A DNA stretch of 64,000 nucleotides from Chrysogorgia sp. JL179-B06 (lineage: Eukaryota; Cnidaria; Anthozoa; Scleralcyonacea; Chrysogorgiidae). The notes under the pieces were generated by a model. That model worked only from the letters and a program-made list of their open reading frames with translations. It had not been told where the DNA came from and did no database searches. The translations under genes and the position numbers were made by a program. Every line of letters begins with the position of its first letter. Position 1 is the first letter of the stretch. The stretch covers positions 164,001 through 228,000 of the forward strand of contig JAYKKM010000141.1 of NCBI GenBank assembly GCA_035772405.1. The letters are read 5' to 3'. Below, in pieces: positions 38,595 through 51,082 of the stretch.

Positions 38595-40564
38595 TTATTC
38601 TTTCGCACGTTTATTCTTCAAGCGGTCTGATCGTCTGGGTTGCTGCTCAGGTTCTATGGTCTGCGGTTCAGGCTCTGGCTGTTGTTGCTGCTCAGTTCTT
38701 TCTTTAGGTTCTTCGGTATTGTTCTGTATAGGTTCTGGTTGCTCTATGTCGGTAGTATCTGGTATGCTAACGGTTGATTCATCTTCATTTCGTCGTTTTT
38801 TGGTGGAGTCCGGTTCTTGAAGTTTCACTGTCCGTAGTGGTTTGAATTTGCTTGCATCTCGACAGATCTTTCGTTCGTCTTTAATCCTCTTTGCCTTGAT
38901 CTGCGACCCCTTGGTTTCGGTGACAATGTATACGAATGGTTCGTACGGTGTTTGCCCCTTGCGCTTATTTTCACGTTTGACCACGACGGCATCGCCTGGT
39001 TTCAGTGTATGGGTCTTTGTCTTGTGTCGCTTCTCGTAGTATTCTAAACACTTCTTTTTGTATTTAGAGTCGCTTTCTCTCACCTCCTTGTCGTCTTGGT
39101 GTGTTTCTGTTGGAAAGTGGTCCAACTTCGTCCTCACCTCCCGATTCATGATTAGCTGGTATGGTGGTAATTTTGTTGCTGGGTGTGGAGTGCTTCGGTA
39201 TGCTTGCAGCATATCGTAGATGGCTTCGTCAGGGTTTACGCGATCGTGCATGTCGTGCGATAGTCATAATCTTATTAATTAGCTTGTTGAATCCTTCGAC
39301 TTGTCCTTGTGCTTTCGCGTGACGCGGTGTGATACGTTTGTGTTGGAATCCTGATTCTCTTGCGAAGTCGGTGAACGCGTGTGAGTTGAACGGTGGTCGA
39401 GTCGAGAAGATTTTCTTTAGCTTCTTTCTTGTTGCTTCAAATGATGTCGTGGTGGTAAATTCTACCTCTGGATACCTGGAGTATTGGTCTGTTAACACGA
39501 GTGCATATCTTCCATTTGGAAATGGTCCACAGAAGTCAACTTCCACTGTTGTCCAGGGTCTGCTTGGGAGTTCTGTCATCTTTGCTGGCTCTGTGTGCTT
39601 CGTTTCAGTGGAGATTTGGCATTCAAAACATCTCTTCACAGCGTCTTCGATTTGCAAGTTCATGCCTGGCCACCAGTATTTATGTCGGATCATTTCTTTG
39701 GTCTTCGATAGTCCCAGCTTGTGCGTGATTCGTATGATCTTCACCCTGAGATTCTCTGGTGGTACGATCTTGTCCAGTCGAAGAATAACGTTTTCTGATT
39801 CATACAGCTCGGCTTGTATGTCGATGTAAGGCTTTAGGCTGGGGTCTTTCTTGTCCCAGACACCTGTTTGCATGTCATGTTTCAGATGCTGTAGCTCTGC
39901 GTCAATCTCGCTTTCAGCTGCGATTTTCTCTAGCACGACTGCGTGATCTGCTTGAGTAACTGCTCTCACGTGTTTCTCGACTCCAGTCTTCTCGTTATCT
40001 GGTAAGGCGTGTCTTGACATGTAGTCAGTGGCATTTTCTTTACTAATATGGATCATTGTGAAGTCCAAATTCTGCATCTTCATGATTAGCCTCTCAATTC
40101 TCGGTGGTAACTTTGCTTGAGGGTTATTGAATAGTGGTAGGAGGGGTTTATGGTCAGTTGCGAGTTGGAAGTGTTTTCCACCCAGTAGATACATCTGTAG
40201 GCGTGATGTTGTGAATTCCACTGCTAGGGTCTCTCGCTCTATCTGTGAGTATCTACTTTCCGTGTCGGTTAGTGTGCGGCTCACATAGTGTACCGGTTGG
40301 TAACCATGCTGAGTTTTCTGAAAGAGACCTCCTCCCAGTCCTGTTGGGCTGCCATCACAGATGATGAGTGTGTCTCGCTCTCGATAGTACGGTATCAGTA
40401 CTGGCGATTGCCTTCTTGAGGTCGTCAAATGCTGTTTGCTGTTCGGTTGTCCAATGGAACTTTGCGTTGTTTCTTGTCAGTCGTCGGAGCGGTTCACAAC
40501 GGCTTGAGAAGTTGCTGATGTATCGTGATAGAAACAGTTCGTGTTTGGTTTGATATTTCAACAT
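38595..40564 (-). pseudogene. Gypsy 1 pol remnant: RT thumb, RNase H, integrase
   Basis: In order: an RT thumb fragment (40355-40564), RNase H (IICDGSPTGLGGGL, then SRLQMYLLGG and ATDHKPL), an HHCC zinc region (H..KLG, CFECQ), and an integrase core with the first Asp in VEVDFCGPF. The stretch that should hold the second catalytic Asp is deleted, with FSTR joined directly to PPFNSHAF. A frameshift near 39240 separates the C-terminal part, which has a Gln/Glu-rich tail. This copy cannot be active. Confidence 0.8.
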
Positions 40565-41159
40565 CTGCTTCTCCGATTATCGGTAATTCTTCTTGTAGGG
40601 CTTTGAGCTTGATCTTCGTATCTTTAATCTTCACCTCCGGTGCTTGTTGTCGAAGTTTCTCGAATTGGCTTTCGTCCATAATATTTGTATCGCATCCACT
40701 ATCGGGTTCAGCTTCGATGTTCACTCCGTTTACTTGTATGGTACATGTTTTCCATTGGTTGCTGCTGTTTTTACTCGTGTGGTGTGTTTTAAGATGGTTC
40801 ATAAAGCATTCATCATCACTTGAGCTGTCATCATTGCTTTGATGTCCAACGTGTCTCGTGCGTCTGCTTTGGCTTGTCTCGCGCTTGTCATCACTGCGAT
40901 AATCGCGTTTATCTCGAATGTTCTTCGATTCTGTGTGCTTTCTGCTACCGCCGTGATGCTGTTTCCAGTGATTACGATTCTTGATCTCTTGTTTGGCTTT
41001 CCTAAAGCATACCCGTGCGTAGTGGTTTTTCTTTCCACATTTATCACATGAAACACCAAGTGCCGGACATGTGTTGTGCTTCTTTGAGTTTCCGCACCGC
41101 CCACAAGCGTCGTCTTTATTCGGCAGATATTTTGGTTTTCTCGATGCTATCTTCTTCAC
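40494..41159 (-). pseudogene. Gypsy 1 gag zinc knuckle and protease remnant
   Basis: A CX2CX4HX4C-type knuckle pair (CGRCG..., CDKCGKKNHYARVC), a Ser/Arg-rich linker and a retropepsin region with EPDSGCDTNIMD, where the usual DTG/DSG triad lies. The frame fuses within a few residues to RT thumb sequence, showing loss of the RT fingers and palm. Confidence 0.75.
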
Positions 41160-41404
41160 TCTTTCGTGCGACCAGTTCTTATTCCATTCAACTGGAGTTT
41201 ATTTGTATTTCTATGAAAATTCGTAATGGCCATTCAATAATCTTCATTCAACATCATATTTTCCACTTACCCGGGCAGAATTTGCTGATGATATTTTCCA
41301 CTGTATTGACTAAGTCCGTGTAATTGTGAGCAAGAATGGCATTATCTTCAACAATAACCATATCCTTGACCTCGTAGATTTTCTTGCTGATAGCGCCTGT
41401 AACA

Positions 41405-41490
41405 GGACCAGATGCCCCCCCCCCCCCTCTAGATTGCCCCCCGGGCATCTGGTACTAGGACCAGATGCCTCCCTTTAGGACCAGATGCCC
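41405..41490. repeat. Poly-C tract and GGACCAGATGCC repeats
   Basis: About 14 consecutive C residues, a C6G3 block and three to four copies of (A)GGACCAGATGCC or its complement GGGCATCTGG within 85 bp. Confidence 0.8.
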
Positions 41491-41500
41491 CCTTGCGAAA

Positions 41501-41955
41501 TCGTTTGACGAACTTCGTAAATTAAACATCGTAAAGGACATTTGTAGTATAAGGGAAAACAGTTTCGAAACGAACGTTGAAACTTTTAAAGCATTCAACA
41601 GATTAAGAAACTTCATTTAGACGATTTGAAAGGATTCCAGAGCTTTGTGTATGATAATTTTAGCAGTGGTATTGTGATACCATAAGCCAGTGAAGTCAGC
41701 CGTAGCGTCATGACATGCATTGAAAGTGTCGCAGCATTCCGCGGTGAATAATTTATATTAGCATTCGCTTAGTTAAAAACTGACGAATTTAACATGAAAA
41801 TTTAACATTACAATTCTGCGCGCGCTCTCCGACTTTCATACTTACCACAAAATTATGTTTATTATATGTAAAATATTGTCAGACACAAAGCGTTACGGAC
41901 TGAGAACTGTTTTTAACCGCAAGAAAATAAAAGAAACGCACTTTGCACTTTGTTT
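41501..41955. other. Non-coding stretch
   Basis: AT-rich sequence with no supported gene or element. Confidence 0.5.
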
Positions 41956-41956
41956 T

Positions 41957-42065
41957 TGTGGGTACCGCGGTCAGCGTTGAGGTATTGATTGATTTAGCTA
42001 GGGGTTCAACATCGAAATTACAACTGCGCAACTCAGATACTCATTCGGAATTCATCGGAAACTTA
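41957..42065 (+). repeat. Dispersed repeat beginning GTGGGTACCGCGGTCAGCG, copy 2
   Basis: Matches 37155-37270, with a diverged middle. Confidence 0.7.
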
Positions 42066-42318
42066 ATATGTAACTTATCAAGGAACAGACCATGTGATCA
42101 AGTGGACAGAATGACACATGTAATTAAAGTGCGCTGTGATCAAATTTGTGGTATCCCGAATGTTTACATATTTGTAAAGAGCATGTTCTTACTTAACTTG
42201 CCAAATTTCAAGCAATTGCGAGCATGGGAAGTCGCCTTTTCAGGCTGTTTTTATACGATATTATACGGCCGCCATTACTCGAACATGTTCCGGACGCTTA
42301 GGTTGCGATTAGAGGAAG

Positions 42319-42474
42319 TGACGTCAAAGACTCAACACGTGGCTAGTTGTGTATGAATATAAAACTACTTGGGGAAAACCTTGGCTAGTTGTGTATGAAT
42401 ATAAAACTACTTGGGGAAAACCTTCTATTGTAACTTCTATTGTAAGCTTTGTCACGTGTTGAGTCTCTGACGCC
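42319..42474. repeat. Foldback element with 42-bp tandem core
   Basis: TGACGTCAAAGACTCAACACGTG at the left pairs with CACGTGTTGAGTCTCTGACGCCA at the right. Between them a 42-bp unit beginning GGCTAGTTGTGTATG is present twice (42341-42382 and 42383-42424), perfectly. Confidence 0.75.
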
Positions 42475-43240
42475 ACGATCACATATTCGTCTGGAATAAG
42501 TTTTGAGCAAAGGCGGACAAATGTTAAATTTCTTGTGATCTATCACAAGAATGTTTGTTCATTTTTTTGGCAAATGCGAACTTTTATTAACCTAGAATGA
42601 TGTTCTGTAACAATACATGCCAGGAAACGTAATGTGATATTTCGTCGCGGTGTATTTGCAAGAACAGTTAAAATAATGAAGAATGGTTTTTACATCTCTT
42701 TCATTTGTCGTCCGGTTCTTAAAGTGTATATGACACGAACATTAAGTTTATCTTATTTGAAAGAACTCTTCGAATAACGAAGAATATCAATTTACAGCTT
42801 TTCCATATTTCATTTAGTTCTTTTATGAGATATTTAGAATTATGTGATATTCAAATGAGATGACCTATGACGTCACATGGTTTGAACAACATTTTAACAT
42901 TTTGGAAAATCGTATATATTTTTAAGATTATTGAACGAAATCACTTGAACCTTTGAATGTGCACACAGATCACTAAACTGGAGAAAATCGTTCTAATTTT
43001 ATGGTCGCCATGGTAAATTATTAGATTCCAGTCCTCTTGATTTCCAACACAAAATTATTTGTTTTCTCTTCGCTGGGAAACATTTTCGAATTGGTACTGG
43101 TTGAGTAGATTTGCACTAACTTAACTAATTTGAAACGGAAGTTTGACGTTGGTGCAAAGTCTACTATGTCAGAGAAAACGAAGATTTTCTTCAAAGAGAC
43201 GTAGAGGTCTGGGAAATATACTATTACTATTGTAACATTA
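42475..43240. other. Non-coding stretch upstream of BEL/Pao coding remnants
   Basis: No supported gene. The 5' LTR of the BEL/Pao element may lie here but I could not define it. Confidence 0.4.
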
Positions 43241-45365
43241 AAACATATGACCATGACCGAACGACCACGAGATGAAATCTCAGGACTCCCATACAGCGAG
43301 CAAGGATACGAAAAGGCCAAAGAAATTCTCAAGACAAAATATGGGGTAACATCCGAAATTACTCAAGCGCACGGTAGGAAAATTCTTAATTTACCAGTTA
43401 TAACTACAATGAACTTGAAGCCAATTCATGAGTTTTATCGAGCACTAAACGTAAGCGTGAAAGCCAAGTATAATGCAACAGTATCATGACATTATACAAA
43501 AGCAACTTGAAGAAGGAATTGTGGAGTACGCCCCTGAGAAACCAACTAGTGAAAGAGAATTCTACCTGCCGCACAAGCCCATCATCCCGGATTCAGCTGA
43601 GACAACCAAGGTTCGGATGGTATTTGACGCTTCGGCGAGAGGAAATCCAAATACATCGTCGTTGAACGAATGTCTTCACAAGGGACCACCATTGCAACCA
43701 TTAATACACGACGCGCTGGTTAGGAATCGCTTCAAGTCAATATGATTGACTGGGGATATAAAGCAAGCATTTCACCAGATATGGGTGGATCCAAAAGATC
43801 GTGACGCACTGCGTTTCTTCTGGGTAAATGATCTACAAGCCAAGAAAGTCATTCCACTGAGACACACAAGAGTACCATTTGGAATCGCACCAAGTCCATT
43901 CTTACCTGGAGGAACACTGAAAGAACATCTGGAGAGTTACAGAAACCAGTATCCAGACACAGTTCAGGAACTAAAGAAGAGCACTTACGTAGATGATGTC
44001 ATTTCTGGAGGAGAGACAGAGATACAAGTGCGCTAGTTCAAGAAGGATGCCATTCATTTGTTTAAGAATGGAGGATTCCCTCTACACAAATGGCACTCAA
44101 TCAAGCCTGAATTGGAGGATCCGAAGCCTCATGAAGGAGATCTGACATACACAAAAGAAGAGCTTGGTACAACACCGACAGAAACGAAGATATTGGGTAT
44201 GAAGTGGAACAAGTCAAGTGACAGTTTAGCAGTTAATTTCAGAGATTGCAAGAAGACAGAAGAGTTTACCAACAGAGGAATGCTAAGAGCAATGGCATAA
44301 TCATACCCATCGGCAAGGGACTGTATCGATAAACCTGTGAAGCAAGCCACACGTGGGATGGTCCACTACAAAAGGAAATCGAAAGCTCATGGAAGAAATG
44401 GCTTACCAACCTTCCCAAAGAAGCGACAGTCCCCACTACGAAGAGATTACGGGCGTGACCTTACATGGCTTTGGAGATGCCAGTGGGAAAGGGTGCAGTG
44501 CTGTGATTTATGCTGTTGTGCATCAAAAGGAAAATAAAACCCAAGGATTGGTAGCTTCCAAGTAAAGAATAGCGAAGAAGAATGTCAGCATTCCAAGATT
44601 GGAACTAATCGGAGCACACATGATGCCTAATCTTCTCGACAACGTCCGCAAAGCATTGGTACGATACAACATCATTGGAATTCTTGAATGGTTGGACAGC
44701 ACCGTAGCACTTTATTGGATCAAGAACAGGAACAGTGAATTGAAACAGTTTGTGTCCAACCGAGTTGCTAAGATACGACAAAAGGATGTAACCTGGAGGC
44801 ACTGTCCAACCACTCAGAATCCTGCAGATATACTGTAGGAAGCAGAGGTGCAACCACGAACCAACTTGGTGATTTCTGGACCATCATCAACGGACCATCA
44901 TGGCTGGCTGACGAAAGGGAATGGCCGCAAGACATCACACTGAAGCAATCAAAGGAAGTGAACGAGGAAGTCAAGATTACCAAACAGCTGCAGACAGTTA
45001 CAGTGAAGGAAGTCAACAACATGAGTAATCTACTTGAGAAACACAAGCTATGGAAAACTCTCCGCATCACAGCTTGGATGTTCAGATTGGTGTTCAACAC
45101 GACCAACAAGATCAAGAAAAAGGGAGTGTTGACAACCAGCGAAATAAACGAAGCAGAGAAATACTGGATAAAACTCGTACAGAGAGATGCAACCAAAGAT
45201 TCCATTGCAAGATTGGAATTAGCACGCCCTGGGGGAGTAGGGTTAACAATGGCGAAGGTACGAGAAAATGTGGGTGGACAAGCTGAGAAAACTGCTCAAA
45301 TCAACAATTCACAGATGCAATACCTGCAAACTGTACCAGCTCCAAGTCCAGCCAAACTGCCGTAG
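43241..45365 (+). pseudogene. BEL/Pao gag-pol remnant
   Basis: The gag C-terminus (EISGLPYSEQGYEKAKEIL) passes directly to RT, with the protease missing. The RT retains VRMVFDASAR, the DIKQAFHQI palm strand and the active-site STYVDDV. Stops occur at about 43743 and 44034. RNase H/DUF1758-side sequence follows (GFGDASGKGCSAV at ~44470) and then integrase-proximal sequence (WRHCPTTQNPADIL). The frame is broken at least six times. Confidence 0.75.
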
Positions 45366-45708
45366 TTTCGTACGAATGGGGAAAGAGCATTTGAGACAGT
45401 TGGTGTGGATTTCGACGGACCAATGGCATACAAGGTAAAGAAGAAGGTCCAAGGGAAGTGTTACACTGTACGTAGCATTGTACACTTGCGCCCAGACATG
45501 ACTGCTGAAGACTGTTCAAACGAAGCCTAGGAGAATTCATAGCGAGGAGAGGCAAACCAGCACGAATCGTCAGTGATAATGGAAAGACGTTTGTCGCAAC
45601 AGTCAAGTGGCTTCAGAGTTCAGAAGCTCAAACGGAGTCAGGTATTGAATGACTATTTAGCCCGAAGCGACATATGCTGGCAATTCAACCTTTCCAGGAG
45701 CCCCTGGT

Positions 45709-45824
45709 TGTGACGATTAGTAATTTATGCATGTCATGCTAATTATATGCATGCCAACGTGTATATAAGTTGGTCATTTATGTTTATTAAAGTGGTTACT
45801 TATTAGTCGTCAAAGCGCATTACA
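45709..45824 (+). repeat. Gypsy 2 5' LTR
   Basis: 116 bp, TG...CA. Contains TATATAAG as a likely TATA box. Copied at 48932-49047. Confidence 0.88.
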
Positions 45825-45833
45825 TGGTGTCAG

Positions 45834-47020
45834 GTGTTAAGAATCACTTCTGGAAGCTCAGCAAAGCCGCCAGAACCGCTCAATTTAGAAGATCGAGCCC
45901 ATAGAGGAGATAATTGGAAATATTTCAAAAGAGAGTGGTCATTTTATGAAATAGCTGCGGGAATAGCAACAAAAGCCGAGAGGATTCGAGTGGCCGCATT
46001 GTTAAATGTTATCGGAAGAGAAGCCCTCGATATGTATGACACGTTTCAATAGGAAACAGAAGGAGACAACTTTAAGATAGCAAAGGTGTTGGAGAAATTC
46101 GACGAACGCTGTGTTCCGGCGAGAAATGAGACGTATGAGAGATACAATTTCTTCAAGCGTAACCAAGAGTCAGGCGAATCCTTGGACACGTATATAACCA
46201 CCTTATTAAAGCTATCAGAAACGTGTGCTTTTGGTGTCTTGCGAGAGTCTCTTGTTAGAGATATACTCGTACATAGAATTCGAGACGACCACGTTCGAGA
46301 GAAGCTGCTGGGAAAGCGTGACCTCGATTTGAACAAGTGCATAGAAGTATTGAAAACCAGTGAAATTACGCATTTCCAAGCTAAGGAAATATCGACAGAT
46401 GAGTCGAACGCGAATTTTGTGAGGCGATCAAAAGTTGGCCGTAATGAGAGACCGAAGAAAGAAACTGCTGATCGTTCATTTAAATATAAACGGAGAGAAG
46501 GGGGAAATCGGCAATACGAGAATTCGTCAAAGGTCTGCTCGAAGGATGAACTATGTAAGTTCTGTGGCCGTCGTCATCCTCGTAGTAAAGAAAGTTGTCC
46601 GGCTTGGGGCCAGAGATGTCGAAAGTGCGATAAAATAGGACATTTCGAGAAAGTATGTCGGTCATCGCAAGTCAACCAAATCAGCCATGAGGTTGAATAT
46701 CTATATATTAGCTCATTGGCCAGCAGTAAAACCAACCAGCAAGCGTTTGTCACCTTCACGGTAAATAAGAAGAAGGACATTGCATTTCAAATCGACACGG
46801 GAGCGACGTGCAATGTTATGCCTTTAGAAGAATATAAACGAGTAACGGGAGATGTACAAGGTCGAAGTCTACGCAATACGAATGCGGTGTTGATTATGCA
46901 TAACAAGTCCAAAGTTATTCCCAGAGGAGCAACTTCACTGGAATTGGACCGTGGCGGTCACGGTTATAGAGTACAATTTCTTGTTGTAGAACACTGTGAA
47001 ACACCTCTGCTGAGCCTTAA
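45834..47020 (+). pseudogene. Gypsy 2 gag-protease, copy 1
   Basis: A capsid-like region (WKYFKREWSFYEIA), then an in-frame TAG at 46050-46052, then a second capsid part, knuckles (CKFCGRRHP..C, CRKCDKIGHFEKVC) and retropepsin (FQIDTGATCNVM). The frame is then interrupted at 47021 by a Harbinger-type element. The same TAG is present in the duplicate at 49057-50243. Except for the stop and the insertion the frame is open. Confidence 0.85.
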
Positions 47021-47859
47021 AGCCACGGTTACACACGCCGATTTGTGTCACCGATTTGTGTCGCAACGCATTGCGACACAAATCGGGCACTTGGTTACAC
47101 ACGTCGACTTGTGTGCGCGATATATAATGTTAATGCATTGTGGGAAAACTTTAAACAACAATCAAAATGGCGGGACGTTTGACCGGAGAGCAGTTGTTTG
47201 CGATATTTTTATTACTAGAAGCCGATATTGACGCTGATACAAGGAGAAGAAACAGGACAGTTTGGATGAGGGAATGGATAAAACGAAGGAAAAAACGCGG
47301 CGCATTTCAGCAACTAGTTGCAGAGCTAGCCCTCGAAGATGGCCCTGCTTTTGCAGAATATTTCCGCATGGGGAAAGAACAGTTCTACTATTTGGTCGAT
47401 GCTGTCGCGTTTAGGATTGAGAAACATGTGTATTTCATGTCAAACTCCTTTATGATCATACACATCATATCTCCTTTCTCTTTTCTTCCTCCCTTGTAAT
47501 TTGCATCCCATAAAATGGGGACAGAACGATACAGCTCGATTAATTTAAACTTCTCATTATCGTCCTCCATTTTGAAACGTTAATTCCCTTGGATTCATGG
47601 GAAATTGGGCGTTTTTGCTTTAAAAAGGGTCTGGGAACGATATCGTTGCGGCATAAATCGGCGTCTGACATGTTACACTCGTCAACTTGCAATCCCGTTG
47701 CAGAATTGCGTTGCAAGTTTTTGTTCCCACGTCAAAAACTTGCAATGCTTCGGCAACGCTAAAATCGGCGTTGCATGGGTATGTTACACACACCGATTTG
47801 TGTCGCAACGGCGTTGCGACACAAATCGGTGACACAAATCGGCGTGTGTAACCGTGGCT
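47021..47859. mobile_element. Deleted PIF/Harbinger element in Gypsy 2, copy 1
   Basis: Inverted ends AGCCACGGTTACACACGCCG, flanked by TAA (47018-47020 and 47860-47862). Removing the element and one TAA restores the Gypsy frame. GATTTGTGTC motifs and a CGATTTGTGTCGCAACGC palindrome lie inside both ends. The ORF at 47167-47499 is the N-terminus of a Harbinger transposase (RTVWMREWIKRRKKRGAF, then EYFRMGKEQFYYLV); the DDE core is gone. Confidence 0.88.
47167..47499 (+). pseudogene. Harbinger transposase N-terminal remnant, copy 1
   Basis: 110 codons with the W.REW..RR...GA and FRM....F..L segments that precede the nuclease domain in Harbinger transposases. No catalytic Asp remains. The tail after residue ~88 is unrelated. 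The duplicate is at 50390-50722. Confidence 0.7.
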
Positions 47860-48931
47860 TAAGGCTAGCGAACAGCTTGGTTTGGTGAATATTACAGACA
47901 GCGATACAGCCCCTAAAGAACACGTTCGACAAGTTTCTACGAGCGACAAATGCAAGCCGATTATAAAGGATAATGTCCAACCGAGTTGCTAAGATACGAC
48001 AAAAGGATGTAACCTGGAGGCACTGTCCAACCACTCAGAATCCTGCAGATATACTGTAGGAAGCAGAGGTGCAACCACGAACCAACTTGGTGATTTCTGG
48101 ACCATCATCAACGGACCATCATGGCTGGCTGACGAAAGGGAATGGCCGCAAGACATCACACTGAAGCAATCAAAGGAAGTGAACGAGGAAGTCAAGATTA
48201 CCAAACAGCTGCAGACAGTTACAGTGAAGGAAGTCAACAACATGAGTAATCTACTTGAGAAACACAAGCTATGGAAAACTCTCCGCATCACAGCTTGGAT
48301 GTTCAGATTGGTGTTCAACACGACCAACAAGATCAAGAAAAAGGGAGTGTTGACAACCAGCGAAATAAACGAAGCAGAGAAATACTGGATAAAACTCGTA
48401 CAGAGAGATGCAACCAAAGATTCCATTGCAAGATTGGAATTAGCACTGCCCCTGGGGGAGTAGGGTTAACAATGGCGAAGGTACGAGAAAATGTGGGTGG
48501 ACAAGCTGAGAAAACTGCTCAAATCAACAATTCACAGATGCAATACCTGCAAACTGTACCAGCTCCAAGTCCAGCCAAACTGCCGTAGTTTCGTACGAAT
48601 GGGGAAAGAGCATTTGAGACAGTTGGTGTGGATTTCGACGGACCAATGGCATACAAGGTAAAGAAGAAGGTCCAAGGGAAGTGTTACACTGTACGTAGCA
48701 TTGTACACTTGCGCCCAGACATGACTGCTGAAGACTGTTCAAACGAAGCCTAGGAGAATTCATAGCGAGGAGAGGCAAACCAGCACGAATCGTCAGTGAT
48801 AATGGAAAGACGTTTGTCGCAACAGTCAAGTGGCTTCAGAGTTCAGAAGCTCAAACGGAGTCAGGTATTGAATGACTATTTAGCCCGAAGCGACATATGC
48901 TGGCAATTCAACCTTTCCAGGAGCCCCTGGT

Positions 48932-49047
48932 TGTGACGATTAGTAATTTATGCATGTCATGCTAATTATATGCATGCCAACGTGTATATAAGTTGGTCAT
49001 TTATGTTTATTAAAGTGGTTACTTATTAGTCGTCAAAGCGCATTACA
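48932..49047 (+). repeat. Gypsy 2 LTR, duplicated copy
   Basis: Identical to 45709-45824. Its presence between two gag copies results from the 3.2-kb tandem duplication, not from a separate insertion. Confidence 0.88.
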
Positions 49048-49056
49048 TGGTGTCAG

Positions 49057-50243
49057 GTGTTAAGAATCACTTCTGGAAGCTCAGCAAAGCCGCCAGAACC
49101 GCTCAATTTAGAAGATCGAGCCCATAGAGGAGATAATTGGAAATATTTCAAAAGAGAGTGGTCATTTTATGAAATAGCTGCGGGAATAGCAACAAAAGCC
49201 GAGAGGATTCGAGTGGCCGCATTGTTAAATGTTATCGGAAGAGAAGCCCTCGATATGTATGACACGTTTCAATAGGAAACAGAAGGAGACAACTTTAAGA
49301 TAGCAAAGGTGTTGGAGAAATTCGACGAACGCTGTGTTCCGGCGAGAAATGAGACGTATGAGAGATACAATTTCTTCAAGCGTAACCAAGAGTCAGGCGA
49401 ATCCTTGGACACGTATATAACCACCTTATTAAAGCTATCAGAAACGTGTGCTTTTGGTGTCTTGCGAGAGTCTCTTGTTAGAGATATACTCGTACATAGA
49501 ATTCGAGACGACCACGTTCGAGAGAAGCTGCTGGGAAAGCGTGACCTCGATTTGAACAAGTGCATAGAAGTATTGAAAACCAGTGAAATTACGCATTTCC
49601 AAGCTAAGGAAATATCGACAGATGAGTCGAACGCGAATTTTGTGAGGCGATCAAAAGTTGGCCGTAATGAGAGACCGAAGAAAGAAACTGCTGATCGTTC
49701 ATTTAAATATAAACGGAGAGAAGGGGGAAATCGGCAATACGAGAATTCGTCAAAGGTCTGCTCGAAGGATGAACTATGTAAGTTCTGTGGCCGTCGTCAT
49801 CCTCGTAGTAAAGAAAGTTGTCCGGCTTGGGGCCAGAGATGTCGAAAGTGCGATAAAATAGGACATTTCGAGAAAGTATGTCGGTCATCGCAAGTCAACC
49901 AAATCAGCCATGAGGTTGAATATCTATATATTAGCTCATTGGCCAGCAGTAAAACCAACCAGCAAGCGTTTGTCACCTTCACGGTAAATAAGAAGAAGGA
50001 CATTGCATTTCAAATCGACACGGGAGCGACGTGCAATGTTATGCCTTTAGAAGAATATAAACGAGTAACGGGAGATGTACAAGGTCGAAGTCTACGCAAT
50101 ACGAATGCGGTGTTGATTATGCATAACAAGTCCAAAGTTATTCCCAGAGGAGCAACTTCACTGGAATTGGACCGTGGCGGTCACGGTTATAGAGTACAAT
50201 TTCTTGTTGTAGAACACTGTGAAACACCTCTGCTGAGCCTTAA
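49057..50243 (+). pseudogene. Gypsy 2 gag-protease, copy 2
   Basis: Duplicate of 45834-47020 with the same internal TAG (49273-49275), knuckles and DTGA protease motif. It is in direct continuity with the remaining pol. Confidence 0.85.
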
Positions 50244-51082
50244 AGCCACGGTTACACACGCCGATTTGTGTCACCGATTTGTGTCGCAACGCATTGCGAC
50301 ACAAATCGGGCACTTGGTTACACACGTCGACTTGTGTGCGCGATATATAATGTTAATGCATTGTGGGAAAACTTTAAACAACAATCAAAATGGCGGGACG
50401 TTTGACCGGAGAGCAGTTGTTTGCGATATTTTTATTACTAGAAGCCGATATTGACGCTGATACAAGGAGAAGAAACAGGACAGTTTGGATGAGGGAATGG
50501 ATAAAACGAAGGAAAAAACGCGGCGCATTTCAGCAACTAGTTGCAGAGCTAGCCCTCGAAGATGGCCCTGCTTTTGCAGAATATTTCCGCATGGGGAAAG
50601 AACAGTTCTACTATTTGGTCGATGCTGTCGCGTTTAGGATTGAGAAACATGTGTATTTCATGTCAAACTCCTTTATGATCATACACATCATATCTCCTTT
50701 CTCTTTTCTTCCTCCCTTGTAATTTGCATCCCATAAAATGGGGACAGAACGATACAGCTCGATTAATTTAAACTTCTCATTATCGTCCTCCATTTTGAAA
50801 CGTTAATTCCCTTGGATTCATGGGAAATTGGGCGTTTTTGCTTTAAAAAGGGTCTGGGAACGATATCGTTGCGGCATAAATCGGCGTCTGACATGTTACA
50901 CTCGTCAACTTGCAATCCCGTTGCAGAATTGCGTTGCAAGTTTTTGTTCCCACGTCAAAAACTTGCAATGCTTCGGCAACGCTAAAATCGGCGTTGCATG
51001 GGTATGTTACACACACCGATTTGTGTCGCAACGGCGTTGCGACACAAATCGGTGACACAAATCGGCGTGTGTAACCGTGGCT
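50244..51082. mobile_element. Deleted PIF/Harbinger element, copy 2
   Basis: Duplicate of 47021-47859, with the same inverted ends and TAA flanks. Confidence 0.88.

Larger units (their letters stand above)
38414..41200 (-). mobile_element. Ty3/Gypsy retrotransposon remnant 1
   Basis: The minus strand holds gag zinc knuckles and protease, then RNase H and integrase. A purine-rich tract (GAAAGGGGAGGGATGT) at about 38412-38428 precedes a TGTCGTAATC LTR-like start. The central reverse transcriptase is deleted. I could not define both LTRs. Confidence 0.75.
44753..47973. repeat. 3.2-kb tandem duplication, unit 1
   Basis: Starts TGTCCAACCGAG in the BEL/Pao pol and ends GGATAA inside Gypsy 2. The adjoining 47974-51196 repeats it with only a 2-nt difference noticed (CACGCCCT against CACTGCCCCT near 45225/48446). 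The unit crosses the BEL/Gypsy boundary. Confidence 0.93.

Noticed and set aside
44768..45205. 145-codon minus-strand frame present twice
   Set aside because: Its repetition comes from the tandem duplication, and it is antisense to BEL/Pao pol.
48932..49047. Third LTR as evidence of two Gypsy insertions
   Set aside because: It lies inside the 3.2-kb tandem duplication and has the BEL flank on its left, so it is a duplicated copy of the first LTR.
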